Positions 16,350-24,175 of a DNA stretch of 64,000 bases are shown one piece after another. This stretch comes from Algorimicrobium hallyeonense. GTDB taxonomy: Bacteria; Bacteroidota; Bacteroidia; Flavobacteriales; Flavobacteriaceae. The position numbers were made by a program, and so were the translations under genes. The stretch lies in contig NZ_JBHSLA010000005.1 in assembly GCF_042657385.1 (NCBI RefSeq), positions 1 to 64,000 on the forward strand, in the 5' to 3' direction. Every line of letters begins with the position of its first letter. The stretch's first letter is position 1. The notes beneath the pieces were generated by a model. It was not told the DNA's origin and did not search any database. It saw only the letters and a list, made by a program, of their open reading frames with translations.

Positions 16350-17480
16350 TTAAAGGCGGTTATCCATTTGTTTTACCATCTTATCTTTCCAAGTGGCAAA
16401 ATCTCCTGCTAATATATGTTTTCTCGCTTGACGAACCAACCACATATAAAAACCTAAATTATGAATGGTAGCAATTTGTTTTCCTAACAATTCATTAACC
16501 GTAAACAAATGTCTTAAATAGGCTTTGCTATATTGGGTATCAACAAAGGTGATTCCCATGTCGTCAATAGGCGAAAAATCTTCACGCCATTTTAAGTTTT
16601 TAATGTTTATGGAACCATGAGCCGTAAAAAGCATCCCATTTCGTGCATTTCTAGTAGGCATGACACAGTCAAACATATCAACACCTAAGGCTATATTTTC
16701 TAAAATATTAATTGGCGTTCCAACTCCCATTAAATATCGGGGTTTATCTTCAGGTAAAATAGCAGTTACTACTTCTGTCATGCCGTACATTTCTTCGGCG
16801 GGTTCACCAACCGATAATCCTCCAATAGCATTACCTACTGCTCCTGCATTGGCAATATATTCTGCCGATTGTTTTCGTAAATCCTTGTACGTACTTCCTT
16901 GAACTATTGGAAAAAAAGCTTGATCATACCCGTATTTTAGTGGTGTTTTTTCCAAATGATTAATACATCTATCCAACCATCTATGCGTCATGTGCATGGA
17001 TCGTTTGGCGTATCTATAATCGCATGGATATGGTGTACACTCATCAAAAGCCATAATAATATCAGCACCAATAGAACGTTGAATTTCCATGACGTTTTCA
17101 GGTGTAAAGAAATGGTAACTTCCATCAATATGACTTTTAAATTTAACCCCTTCTTCCTTAATTTTTCTATTTGCAGATAGGGAATATACTTGGTACCCAC
17201 CAGAGTCGGTTAAAATATTCCGGTCCCAATTCATAAATTTATGTATTCCACCCGCTTTTTCCAATACATCTGTTTGTGGACGTAAGTATAAATGGTAGGT
17301 GTTTCCTAAAATTATATCGGGATTAATTTCATTCTTGAGGTCACGCTGATGCACACCTTTTACGGTTGCAACGGTTCCTACAGGCATAAAAATTGGTGTT
17401 TCAATTACACCATGGTCCGTTGTTAATTTTCCGGCCCTTGCTTTTGTTTTCGGGTCTGTTGCTTTTAAGTCAAATGTCAT
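16350..17480 (-). CDS. tgt: tRNA-guanine transglycosylase
   Basis: Exchanges guanine-34 of tRNA-His/Asp/Asn/Tyr for preQ1 on the way to queuosine. 376 residues from the ATG at 17480. A start at 17504 would overlap the -7 element. Active-site blocks are present: DSGGYQVYSL (general acid/base Asp), GGLSVGEP and MFDCVMPTRNARNG (nucleophilic Asp). The structural zinc site is missing: where other TGTs have CxCxxC before YSRAYLHHL, this protein has GITFVD before YSKAYLRHL, though the later IHNL His remains. The first gene of a tgt-lptG-like-eamA run. Confidence 0.96.
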   Translation of the reverse strand: MTFDLKATDPKTKARAGKLTTDHGVIETPIFMPVGTVATVKGVHQRDLKNEINPDIILGNTYHLYLRPQTDVLEKAGGIHKFMNWDRNILTDSGGYQVYSLSANRKIKEEGVKFKSHIDGSYHFFTPENVMEIQRSIGADIIMAFDECTPYPCDYRYAKRSMHMTHRWLDRCINHLEKTPLKYGYDQAFFPIVQGSTYKDLRKQSAEYIANAGAVGNAIGGLSVGEPAEEMYGMTEVVTAILPEDKPRYLMGVGTPINILENIALGVDMFDCVMPTRNARNGMLFTAHGSINIKNLKWREDFSPIDDMGITFVDTQYSKAYLRHLFTVNELLGKQIATIHNLGFYMWLVRQARKHILAGDFATWKDKMVKQMDNRL

Positions 17481-17501
17481 ATTCAAATTATCATGAGAGG
17501 G

Positions 17502-17509
17502 CAAATATA
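17502..17509 (-). promoter_or_regulatory. -7 element of tgt
   Basis: On the minus strand TATATTTG lies 22 bp upstream of the tgt ATG at 17480. It matches the TAnnTTTG consensus exactly. I see no clear -33 TTG at the usual spacing. Confidence 0.55.
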
Positions 17510-17616
17510 AATAAGATATTACGATGTACTTCTTAATAAAAACAAAATTGTTAGCAAATGCATTGAAATCGTTAATAAATGCACTTAAACTCTTATAATA
17601 AATCTAGATAAAGCGT

Positions 17617-17624
17617 TATTTTTG
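17617..17624 (+). promoter_or_regulatory. -7 element of the transketolase genes
   Basis: TATTTTTG 24 bp before the ATG at 17649. It also argues against the in-frame TTG at 17622 as the start, because transcription would begin after it. Confidence 0.5.
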
Positions 17625-17648
17625 CAACATAAAAATAACAACACACAC

Positions 17649-18494
17649 ATGTCAAACACACAACAATTAGAAAATTTAACAACCCAGGTACGTAGAGATA
17701 TTTTACGTATGGTACACAAGGTAAACTCTGGACACCCAGGAGGTTCATTAGGTTGTGCCGAATTTTTTGTAGCACTTTACCAAGATATCATGGACCGTAA
17801 GGACGGATTTGATATGGATGGTTTTGGTGAAGATTTATTCTTTTTATCAAACGGTCATATTTCACCGGTATATTATAGTGTTTTAGCGCGTTCAGGCTAT
17901 TTTCCAGTAGATGAATTAAATACATTCAGATTAATTAACTCCCGTTTGCAAGGACACCCAACTACACACGAAGGTTTACCAGGTATTCGTATTGCCTCCG
18001 GATCATTAGGTCAAGGTATGTCTGTTGCTTTAGGGGCTGCACAAGCAAAAAAATTAAATAATGATACTCATTTAGTTTACAGCTTACATGGTGATGGCGA
18101 ACTTCAAGAGGGTCAAAACTGGGAAGCTATAATGTACGCAGCCGGTAATAAGGTTGATAATATTATTTCAACTATCGACTTAAACAGTCAACAAATTGAT
18201 GGTTCTACGGATGATGTATTACCAATGGGCAGTTTAAAAGCCAAGTTTGAAGCGTTTGATTGGACGGTTGTGGAGATTGAGGACGGTAATAATATAGACG
18301 CTATATTAAAAGGGATGGCTGAAGCAAAATCTAAAACAGGACAAGGCAAACCCGTTTGTGTTTTACTAAAAACCGTTATGGGTAATGGTGTCGATTTTAT
18401 GATGCATACACATGCATGGCACGGAAAAGCTCCTAATGACGAGCAATTAGCAATAGGTTTAGAACAAAACCCAGAGACTTTAGGCGATTATTAA
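17649..18494 (+). CDS. Transketolase, N-terminal subunit
   Basis: Thiamine-diphosphate enzyme of the non-oxidative pentose phosphate pathway, here encoded as two polypeptides. This 281-residue part carries the ThDP pyrophosphate-binding half: VNSGHPGGSLGCAEF, LSNGHISPVYY, GSLGQGMSVALGAA, the GDGELQEGQNWEA metal-binding motif and DLNSQQIDG. The ATG at 17649 (SNTQQLENLTTQVRRD) is the natural start. It ends 32 bp ahead of the C-terminal subunit, so the enzyme is probably a heterotetramer of the two products. Split transketolases are common in Bacteroidota. Confidence 0.95.
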   Translation: MSNTQQLENLTTQVRRDILRMVHKVNSGHPGGSLGCAEFFVALYQDIMDRKDGFDMDGFGEDLFFLSNGHISPVYYSVLARSGYFPVDELNTFRLINSRLQGHPTTHEGLPGIRIASGSLGQGMSVALGAAQAKKLNNDTHLVYSLHGDGELQEGQNWEAIMYAAGNKVDNIISTIDLNSQQIDGSTDDVLPMGSLKAKFEAFDWTVVEIEDGNNIDAILKGMAEAKSKTGQGKPVCVLLKTVMGNGVDFMMHTHAWHGKAPNDEQLAIGLEQNPETLGDY

Positions 18495-18526
18495 TTAAAA
18501 AGACTTCCACTTTGGTGGACATACAT

Positions 18527-19480
18527 ATGAAAACATATACAAACACAGGAAATAAAGATACACGTTCAGGTTTTGGAGCTGGATTAACCGAACTAGGAAA
18601 AACCAATGAAAATGTTGTGGCTCTTTGTGCGGATTTAATTGGTTCGTTAAAAATGGATGATTTTAAAAAGAACCATCCCGAACGTTTTTTTCAAGTCGGT
18701 ATTGCGGAAGCCAACATGATTGGACTAGCAGCTGGTTTAACTATTGGTGGTAAAATTCCATTTACAGGAACCTTTGCTAACTTTTCAACTGGTCGTGTTT
18801 ACGATCAAATTCGTCAGAGTGTTGCATATTCAGGTAAAAATGTGAAAATTTGTGCATCGCATGCGGGCTTAACTTTAGGTGAAGATGGTGCTACACACCA
18901 GATTTTAGAAGATATTGGTTTAATGAAAATGTTACCAGGCATGACGGTTATTAATCCTTGTGATTACAACCAAACCAAAGCAGCAACTATTGCTATAGCA
19001 GAACATGAAGGTCCTGTTTATTTAAGGTTTGGACGCCCAAGTGTGGCCAACTTTACACCTGCTGACCAAAAATTTGAAATTGGTAAAGCCCTACATTTAT
19101 TGGATGGTACTAATGTAACGATTGTGGCAACGGGTCATTTAGTTTGGGAAGCTCTTGAAGCTGCTAAAACTTTAAATGAGAAAGGTATTTCTGCTGAAGT
19201 AATTAACATTCACACCATAAAACCTTTAGATGATGCCGCTATTTTAAAATCAGTTAAAAAAACAGGTTGTATAGTGACGGCGGAAGAGCATAACCATTTA
19301 GGTGGTTTAGGGGAAAGTGTTTCCCGTGTATTAGCAACAAACTATCCAACACCACAAGAGTTTGTAGCAACGAATGACACGTTTGGAGAGTCGGGAACGC
19401 CTGCTCAACTCATGGAAAAATATGGCCTAAATGCAGAAGCTATTGTAAAAGCGGCAGAAACTGTCGTGAAAAGAAAATAA
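18527..19480 (+). CDS. Transketolase, C-terminal subunit
   Basis: Second half of the split transketolase, 317 residues from the ATG at 18527. It has the pyrimidine-binding domain with the catalytic Glu region RFFQVGIAEANMIGLAAGL, the SHAGLTLGEDGATHQ loop that completes the active site, and the transketolase C-terminal domain (about 190-310, TAEEHNHLGGLGESVS). The in-frame ATG at 18512 adds only five residues without homology. Similar in layout to 1-deoxy-xylulose-5-phosphate synthase and E1-beta proteins, but the pairing with the subunit upstream supports transketolase. Confidence 0.94.
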   Translation: MKTYTNTGNKDTRSGFGAGLTELGKTNENVVALCADLIGSLKMDDFKKNHPERFFQVGIAEANMIGLAAGLTIGGKIPFTGTFANFSTGRVYDQIRQSVAYSGKNVKICASHAGLTLGEDGATHQILEDIGLMKMLPGMTVINPCDYNQTKAATIAIAEHEGPVYLRFGRPSVANFTPADQKFEIGKALHLLDGTNVTIVATGHLVWEALEAAKTLNEKGISAEVINIHTIKPLDDAAILKSVKKTGCIVTAEEHNHLGGLGESVSRVLATNYPTPQEFVATNDTFGESGTPAQLMEKYGLNAEAIVKAAETVVKRK

Positions 19481-19512
19481 ACGAAATTTATTTTCGTTTA
19501 AAGGAGGTAATC
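19478..19512 (+). promoter_or_regulatory. Hairpin followed by an extended Shine-Dalgarno sequence
   Basis: TAAACGAA (19478-19485) pairs with TTCGTTTA (19493-19500), overlapping the transketolase stop. It is followed directly by AAGGAGGTAATC (19501-19512). Together with A19500 this is complementary to the usual 16S rRNA tail at 12 of 13 positions. The distance to the ATG at 19529 is about 20 nt, longer than normal. Confidence 0.5.
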
Positions 19513-19528
19513 AAAAAAACAAATAATT

Positions 19529-20113
19529 ATGAAATATCTTGTTTTAAGTCTGGTTGCCTCCTTTTTATTTATAGGCACAGCAACAGCTCAAACCGCAAGT
19601 GGTTTTGGTTTTAAAGGTGGATTAAACTACAACGCAAATGGTAATTATTATGAATCGGCCGTTAGCGCTGCAGAAAAACCAGACCGGAATGTAGGCTACC
19701 ATTTTGGTTTATTCTATAAAGCTGGAGGAAAGATTTTTGCCAAACCAGAATTGGTTTATACAGCCACCAAGAGTAAATATAATACTGGTGATTTTAAAAT
19801 GCAAAAAATTGATGCTCCGCTATTGGTTGGTGTTCGATTTTTAAAAGTACTTAATGTTTTTGCCGGTCCTTCATTACAATATATTATCGACTCGGAATTT
19901 GATGGAATTAATATTGACTCCATAGAAAACGATTTTACGGTTGGACTCAATTTTGGCGTCGGTTTTAGCTTAAATAAAATTGGATTTGATTTACGTTATG
20001 AACGTGGTTTCAGTGATAATGAAGCCGTATTTGCCACGGATAACGGATTAAGTATTGGAAGAATAGACACACGTCCGGATCAACTCATTTTAAGTATTTC
20101 ACTGCTACTCTAA
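19529..20113 (+). CDS. Outer-membrane beta-barrel protein
   Basis: Small porin-like protein of 194 residues. Signal peptide of about 20 residues ending TATAQ, then alternating amphipathic strands (FGFKGGLNYNANG, NVGYHFGLFYKAGG, FAKPELVYTATKSKY, APLLVGVRFLKVLNVFAGPSLQYI, FTVGLNFGVGFSLNKIGFDLRYERGFS) and a C-terminal strand ending in a hydrophobic residue (LILSISLLL). This fits the outer-membrane beta-barrel/PorT-like family that is abundant in Bacteroidota. A ligand or role cannot be given. It follows transketolase and is closed by a strong shared terminator. Confidence 0.85.
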   Translation: MKYLVLSLVASFLFIGTATAQTASGFGFKGGLNYNANGNYYESAVSAAEKPDRNVGYHFGLFYKAGGKIFAKPELVYTATKSKYNTGDFKMQKIDAPLLVGVRFLKVLNVFAGPSLQYIIDSEFDGINIDSIENDFTVGLNFGVGFSLNKIGFDLRYERGFSDNEAVFATDNGLSIGRIDTRPDQLILSISLLL

Positions 20114-20130
20114 AGTTGAAACGACATTAT

Positions 20131-20170
20131 AAAAACAAAAAAACCGCAAATTGCGGTTTTTTTGTTTTTA
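20131..20170. terminator. Bidirectional terminator
   Basis: Long stem AAACCGCAA / TTGCGGTTT flanked by A-run and T-run that also pair. It lies between the convergent outer-membrane protein gene and the FKBP lipoprotein gene and can serve both. Confidence 0.9.
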
Positions 20171-20183
20171 TTAAAGGCATAAT

Positions 20184-21203
20184 TTATATTTCTGGAATGG
20201 TATCAATATCTAAATAATCTGGAATTCCATCTCCATCTCTATCTGTAACGATTACAGTTTTAATGGTTATAACACCATTATTTTCTGTACGTGAACCTTC
20301 AAATTCATTTTCAGCAAATACAGGCTCTGGATCACCCACCATAATAGTATATTCGCCATACTCTAATTCATCTTTTGTAAAATAGCCATCTCCATCATCA
20401 TCATTATCTAAAAAGTCTGGTGTAAAATTGCCATTTGTATCATCATCATAAGCATCACCATTTTCATCTCTATCTTCCATAAATGTTGGAATGCCATCTT
20501 CATCATGATCTAATATAGCACGTCTATATAGATTAAATTTAAAAATTACTGGAGTGTAGTTTGGCACACCTTGAAGTGCACTATTAAAAAAACCTAATTT
20601 AGAAGGAATAAAAACAGCACCAATACCATGATTGTGGTAAGATATTGGCCCATCATCTTCGGTTGAATAACTATCGCTGGTTTTAAACTCAATTAATGCC
20701 TGTTGAAAACCAGGAACAACACCTGAAGAAGATCCAACCGTTAATAAGTTGAATTGTTCTTCATTTACCACACCATCAAACACATAGTTATCAATAGTAC
20801 TACTTCCTTCATAAAATAAAGTCGCTTGATCTGAAAAATGCACAACATCTCCTAAACCTTCACGAACCTTTAAGTAATAAAGCTTATAATCAATACCATC
20901 AAAAGGGACAATTTTAAAATCTACCATATCCTTCAATGGTGTTTTATCAGCATTATCGCCTGCAATAGTGTCAAAAACTATGCGAAATGCATCATTCTCT
21001 AAACTGTAGGGACTATTTTCTTGAAATTCTTCATAATTATAAAAATGTGTTTGCAGATATGTTTCAATATCTTCAAGATCTTCTTCATAAACTTCAGTAG
21101 CATCCCTAAGGGGGGTAATCTCTGGTCCTCCATCATCCTTTTCACAGGCAGTAAATACCGCTGAAACAATTAAAAGAAGAACTAATATTTTTCTTAATTT
21201 CAT
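20184..21203 (-). CDS. FKBP-type peptidyl-prolyl isomerase surface lipoprotein
   Basis: 339 residues. The N-terminus has a lipoprotein signal with lipobox VFTAC (Cys20), followed by EKDDGG, which fits the K-(D/E)2 export signal described for surface lipoproteins of Bacteroidota. The middle (about 115-235) is FKBP-like: VHFSDQATLFYEGSSTIDNYVFDG, VVPGFQQALIEFKTSD, GIGAVFIPSKLGF. The C-terminus holds a string of Asp-rich calcium-type repeats (DHDEDGIPTF, DRDENGDAYDDD, DNDDDGDGYFT, DRDGDGIPDYLD), similar to thrombospondin type 3/EF-hand loops. Likely a folding helper on the cell surface; its clients are unknown. It stands alone and faces the gene on the other strand across a terminator. Confidence 0.85.
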   Translation of the reverse strand: MKLRKILVLLLIVSAVFTACEKDDGGPEITPLRDATEVYEEDLEDIETYLQTHFYNYEEFQENSPYSLENDAFRIVFDTIAGDNADKTPLKDMVDFKIVPFDGIDYKLYYLKVREGLGDVVHFSDQATLFYEGSSTIDNYVFDGVVNEEQFNLLTVGSSSGVVPGFQQALIEFKTSDSYSTEDDGPISYHNHGIGAVFIPSKLGFFNSALQGVPNYTPVIFKFNLYRRAILDHDEDGIPTFMEDRDENGDAYDDDTNGNFTPDFLDNDDDGDGYFTKDELEYGEYTIMVGDPEPVFAENEFEGSRTENNGVITIKTVIVTDRDGDGIPDYLDIDTIPEI

Positions 21204-21283
21204 TATTGCTTATTTTTGTTGGCAAGATACAATTTTTAAATAATTTTGTACAACAACATTAACGTAGTTTTTAGACCTTTTGT

Positions 21284-21670
21284 ATGCGAATAGATAAATT
21301 TTTATGGTGTGTTAGATATTTCAAAACAAGAACTATAGCCACAACAGCTTGCAAGAAAGGGCACGTAAAAGTGAATGGTGATTCTGTAAAACCTAGTCGC
21401 GATGTGTATGCAACAGATAAAATTGAGGTTCGAAAAGATCAAATTAACTACACCCTAACTATTAATGATTTACCGCCAAACCGTGTTGGCGCTAAATTAG
21501 TTGATATTTATAGAACGGACACCACACCAAAAGAAGCCTTTGCAGCCAATGAATTACTAAAGTACTCTAAAGACTACTACCGAAAAAAAGGCACAGGAAG
21601 ACCGACTAAAAAAGATCGTCGCGACATTGAAGAATATCGTGGTGAGAACGAAATTGAATCCGATATTTAA
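21284..21670 (+). CDS. S4-domain RNA-binding protein (Hsp15-like)
   Basis: 128 residues. The S4 domain occupies the first 60 residues: RIDKFLWCVRYFKTRTIATTACKKGHVKVNGDSVKPSRDV. A basic tail (RKKGTGRPTKKDRRDIEEYR) follows. Hsp15 (HslR) of other bacteria binds stalled 50S subunits carrying nascent chains and recycles them; this protein has the same size and layout. The next gene is 43 bp downstream and has its own -7 element. Confidence 0.85.
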   Translation: MRIDKFLWCVRYFKTRTIATTACKKGHVKVNGDSVKPSRDVYATDKIEVRKDQINYTLTINDLPPNRVGAKLVDIYRTDTTPKEAFAANELLKYSKDYYRKKGTGRPTKKDRRDIEEYRGENEIESDI

Positions 21671-21692
21671 AAGAATTTATAATTATCTCTAT

Positions 21693-21700
21693 TATCTTTG
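21693..21700 (+). promoter_or_regulatory. -7 element of the phosphoribosyltransferase gene
   Basis: TATCTTTG 13 bp before the ATG at 21714. It matches TAnnTTTG, but no -33 TTG is visible at standard spacing. Confidence 0.45.
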
Positions 21701-21713
21701 AAAAAACAGTTTT

Positions 21714-22220
21714 ATGAAAACAACAGAAAAAAATACGATTTTAAATCACGATGAGATAGTTCATAAAATAAGACGTATTGCCTATCAAATTTACGAAAGC
21801 AATGTGGATGAAGAAGAAGTTGTTTTGGCTGGCATTGACTCTAATGGGTACCTTCTAGCCAAGAAATTAAAAACCGTTTTAAATAAAATTTCGACAATCA
21901 ACCCTATTTTATGTCGCGTAAAAATTGACAAGAAAAATCCGTTAAGCCCTATTACTACTTCTTTAGCGGTTTCAGATTACACAAATAAGTCCGTTATTTT
22001 AATTGATGACGTATTAAATTCTGGAACCACACTTATTTACGGAGTAAAACACTTTCTAGATGTGCCCTTAAAACAATTTAAAACGGCCGTTTTAGTGAAC
22101 CGGAATCACAAAAAGTATCCTGTTAAAGCAGATTTTAAAGGAATTTCTTTATCCACCTCACTTCATGAACATGTTGATGTTATTTTGGAAGGGAAATTTT
22201 TTGAGGCCTCTTTAGATTAA
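21714..22220 (+). CDS. Phosphoribosyltransferase (PyrR-like)
   Basis: 168-residue type I phosphoribosyltransferase. The PRPP-binding loop is SVILIDDVLNSGTTLIYGV (about 104-120), and the N-terminal part (IVHKIRRIAYQIYESN, EVVLAGIDSNGYLLAKKL) resembles PyrR and related uracil/hypoxanthine enzymes. It may be a salvage enzyme or PyrR-type regulator. No pyrimidine gene is nearby, so its substrate is open. Its last 9 bp overlap the end of the convergent aroK gene. Confidence 0.85.
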   Translation: MKTTEKNTILNHDEIVHKIRRIAYQIYESNVDEEEVVLAGIDSNGYLLAKKLKTVLNKISTINPILCRVKIDKKNPLSPITTSLAVSDYTNKSVILIDDVLNSGTTLIYGVKHFLDVPLKQFKTAVLVNRNHKKYPVKADFKGISLSTSLHEHVDVILEGKFFEASLD

Positions 22221-22727
22221 TTTTAATAAAATATCTTCAATAATATCATCCGGCGATTTATTAGCATTGATATTTAAATCGGCTTGATTATAAAAGTTAA
22301 GTCGTTCAAAAATATGCTTCCCTACAAACTCCGTTGTTTCTTCTTGAGTTTTTAAATGGGCTACTAAAGGTCTGTTTGTTTTATTTAAAAAAAGACGCTT
22401 TCCTAATTCGGCTACGGAAACATTCAAGTAAATACTTTTACTGTTCGGTTGCTGTTTAATGAGCTTCATATTACTGCCATAACAAGGCGTCCCTCCTCCT
22501 AATGATAATATCATATCTTCTTGCTGTAAGAACGTCTCTAAATGCTTGGCCTCTATTTTACGAAAATATATTTCACCTTTGGTTTTAAAAATATCAGAAA
22601 TAGACAAACCTTCTTTATTTTCAATATAATCATCTAAATCCTGAAACGGTTTCTTTAAAATCCGGCTTAATTTTTCACCAATTAGCGATTTTCCGGACGT
22701 CATATAACCTAATAAAATAATATTCAT
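22212..22727 (-). CDS. aroK: Shikimate kinase
   Basis: Phosphorylates shikimate at the 3-hydroxyl with ATP, the fifth step of aromatic amino-acid synthesis. 171 residues, normal length. Walker A GYMTSGKS (residues 7-14), the shikimate-binding DLDDYIE, FRKIEAKHLE and LSLGGGTPCY, and the lid arginine in NKTNRPLVAHLK. Not clustered with other aro genes; aroE lies 30 kb away in this window. It converges with the phosphoribosyltransferase gene with a 9-bp overlap, which leaves no room for a terminator between them. Confidence 0.95.
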   Translation of the reverse strand: MNIILLGYMTSGKSLIGEKLSRILKKPFQDLDDYIENKEGLSISDIFKTKGEIYFRKIEAKHLETFLQQEDMILSLGGGTPCYGSNMKLIKQQPNSKSIYLNVSVAELGKRLFLNKTNRPLVAHLKTQEETTEFVGKHIFERLNFYNQADLNINANKSPDDIIEDILLKLI

Positions 22728-22803
22728 AATTAGCTTAAAAATTGATTATTAAAAAGATACGATCTTGGTCAACAAAAAAACAAAAAAAAATTAAAAAAAA
22801 GCC

Positions 22804-22833
22804 TTGTTTTATTAATTAAAGCTTTTATATTTG
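22804..22833 (+). promoter_or_regulatory. Promoter of tRNA-Lys
   Basis: TTG at 22804-22806, 19-bp spacing and TATATTTG at 22826-22833. It fully matches the flavobacterial consensus, 25 bp before the mature tRNA. Confidence 0.75.
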
Positions 22834-22858
22834 CACCCTCGTTACAGAGAAACAAAAT

Positions 22859-22931
22859 GACTAGGTAGCTCAGTTGGTAGAGCATCTCCCTTTTAAGGAG
22901 ATGGTCCTGGGTTCGAGCCCCAGCCTGGTCA
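22859..22931 (+). tRNA. tRNA-Lys (anticodon UUU)
   Basis: The 73-nt cloverleaf folds cleanly: acceptor GACTAGG / CCTGGTC, D-arm GCTC-AGTTGGTA-GAGC, anticodon stem TCTCC/GGAGA with loop CTTTTAA (anticodon TTT), T-arm CTGGG-TTCGAGC-CCCAG, discriminator A. No encoded CCA. It is followed immediately by a terminator hairpin. Confidence 0.97.
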
Positions 22932-22933
22932 CT

Positions 22934-22972
22934 AAAAAAAAGTTAAGCAATCTGCTTAACTTTTTTTATTTT
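22934..22972 (+). terminator. Terminator after tRNA-Lys
   Basis: AAAAAAAGTTAAGCA, short loop ATC, TGCTTAACTTTTTTT. Begins 3 bp after the tRNA, so tRNA-Lys is probably transcribed separately from tRNA-Leu. Confidence 0.85.
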
Positions 22973-22987
22973 TAGTCATTATTTAAT

Positions 22988-23071
22988 GCGCACGTGGCGG
23001 AATTGGTAGACGCGCCAGCTTGAGGGGTTGGTGGACATTAGTCCGTGGAAGTTCGAGTCTTCTCGTGCGCA
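22988..23071 (+). tRNA. tRNA-Leu (anticodon GAG)
   Basis: 84-nt class II tRNA with a long variable arm. Acceptor GCGCACG / CGTGCGC, anticodon stem CCAGC/GTTGG with loop TTGAGGG (anticodon GAG), variable arm around GGACATTAGTCC, T-arm with GTTCGAGTC, discriminator A. No CCA is encoded. Confidence 0.95.
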
Positions 23072-23184
23072 CTAAAATTACGTCAACCTAAATTTTAGAC
23101 GTTTTCATCATTTTCTACCAAGTATCTATCAATCTACATCTCAAAGAACCGCTTAAACTCATAGCATAAAAAATAGCTTTCTGG

Positions 23185-23224
23185 TTGTATATCCAATTAA
23201 TTTATTATTTTTGTTTAATATTTT
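23185..23224 (+). promoter_or_regulatory. Promoter and candidate operator of the CarH-like regulator
   Basis: TTG at 23185-23187 and TATTTTTG at 23206-23213 have an 18-bp spacer, a full consensus promoter. The -7 element continues as TTTAATATTTT. Positions 23206-23224 are identical to 24139-24157 upstream of crtI at 18 of 19 bases. Confidence 0.7.
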
Positions 23225-23234
23225 CGAATAAAAT

Positions 23235-24131
23235 ATGAACAATATTAAGAGTAACTTCAGCATCAAGGACCTTGAAAACCTATCAGGTGTCAAAGCCCAT
23301 ACCATTAGAATTTGGGAAAAACGTTACAACCTTCTAAAACCAAACCGCACCGAAACTAATATTAGGTTTTATAGCTTAGAAAGCTTACAGAAGCTACTTA
23401 ACATTACGTTTCTTTATAACAATGGTTATAAAATTTCCAAAATCGCTAAAATTAATGAGCCAGATATTGCAGACACGGTGCGTAATCTATCAGCTAAAGA
23501 TTACGCCGATGATCATGCCACCAACATGTTTAAGCTAGCCATGCTGAATTTTGACAAAGCACTCTTTTTAAAAACCTATGATACACTAAAAAATAATAAA
23601 AGCTTTTCGGAAATATTCTTGGAAGTCTTCATTCCACTAATGAGTGAAATAGGCTTGCTTTGGCAAACAAACACCATAACACCTGCGCAAGAACATTTTA
23701 TTTCAGAACTGATTAAACAGAAATTATTGATTAATATTGAAAAGCATCAATATATATCCCCAAAAAACAACGAGAAAACCTTTGTTCTCTTTCTTCCTAA
23801 CAACGAAATTCACGATTTAGGTCTTCACTTCATCAATTACAAATTAACAAAATCTGAATATCACACTATTTATTTAGGACCAAGCGTTCCCATTGTTAGC
23901 TTAAAGGACATTTTGAAACATTACAAGAACATCATTTTCCTTTCATACTTTACTGTGAAACCAGAGGCAGAAAATATTTCGGGTTACTTAAATGAATTTC
24001 AAAATGAATTACTCACAAACAACAACGAATTGTGGGTTTTTGGACGAATGTTAGATCATATTGATACAAGCAAGCTGCATAAATCCATTAAAGTATTTCA
24101 TTCTATTGCAGATTTAGAAAAATATCTTTAA
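23235..24131 (+). CDS. MerR-family B12-binding regulator (CarH-like photoreceptor candidate)
   Basis: 298 residues. An N-terminal MerR helix-turn-helix (about 8-75: FSIKDLENLSGVKAHTIRIWEKRYNLLKP, with NIRFYS) is followed by a helical B12-cap domain (about 85-175) and a Rossmann-type cobalamin domain (about 180-295). It has both signatures of light-sensing CarH proteins: Trp143-x9-Glu153-His154 in the cap, and the lower axial ligand motif ExHxxG (E191, His193, G196). The later part of the B12 motif is weaker (SYF for SxL, a single G). CarH with adenosylcobalamin represses carotenoid genes in the dark and is released by light. Direct position before crtIBZY supports that role; light sensing itself is inference. 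Confidence 0.88.
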   Translation: MNNIKSNFSIKDLENLSGVKAHTIRIWEKRYNLLKPNRTETNIRFYSLESLQKLLNITFLYNNGYKISKIAKINEPDIADTVRNLSAKDYADDHATNMFKLAMLNFDKALFLKTYDTLKNNKSFSEIFLEVFIPLMSEIGLLWQTNTITPAQEHFISELIKQKLLINIEKHQYISPKNNEKTFVLFLPNNEIHDLGLHFINYKLTKSEYHTIYLGPSVPIVSLKDILKHYKNIIFLSYFTVKPEAENISGYLNEFQNELLTNNNELWVFGRMLDHIDTSKLHKSIKVFHSIADLEKYL

Positions 24132-24138
24132 AAAATAG

Positions 24139-24174
24139 TATTTTTGTTTAACATTTTTGTACATTTGTTAAACA
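24139..24174 (+). promoter_or_regulatory. crtI promoter with shared element and inverted repeat
   Basis: TATTTTTG at 24139-24146 begins a 19-bp block shared with the regulator's promoter. Overlapping it, TGTTTAAC (24145-24152) and GTTAAACA (24167-24174) form a perfect inverted repeat with a 14-bp spacer, ending 1 bp before the crtI ATG. A second -7-like TACATTTG lies at 24160-24167. A regulator bound here would block transcription start. Confidence 0.6.
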
Positions 24175-24175
24175 C

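Noticed and set aside
17480..17504. Upstream ATG of tgt at 17504
   Set aside because: It overlaps the -7 element and adds eight residues with no family match.
22859..23071. tRNA genes as attachment site of an integrated element
   Set aside because: No integrase gene and no repeat of a tRNA 3' end is visible in the flanking sequence; the carotenoid genes look like core genes.
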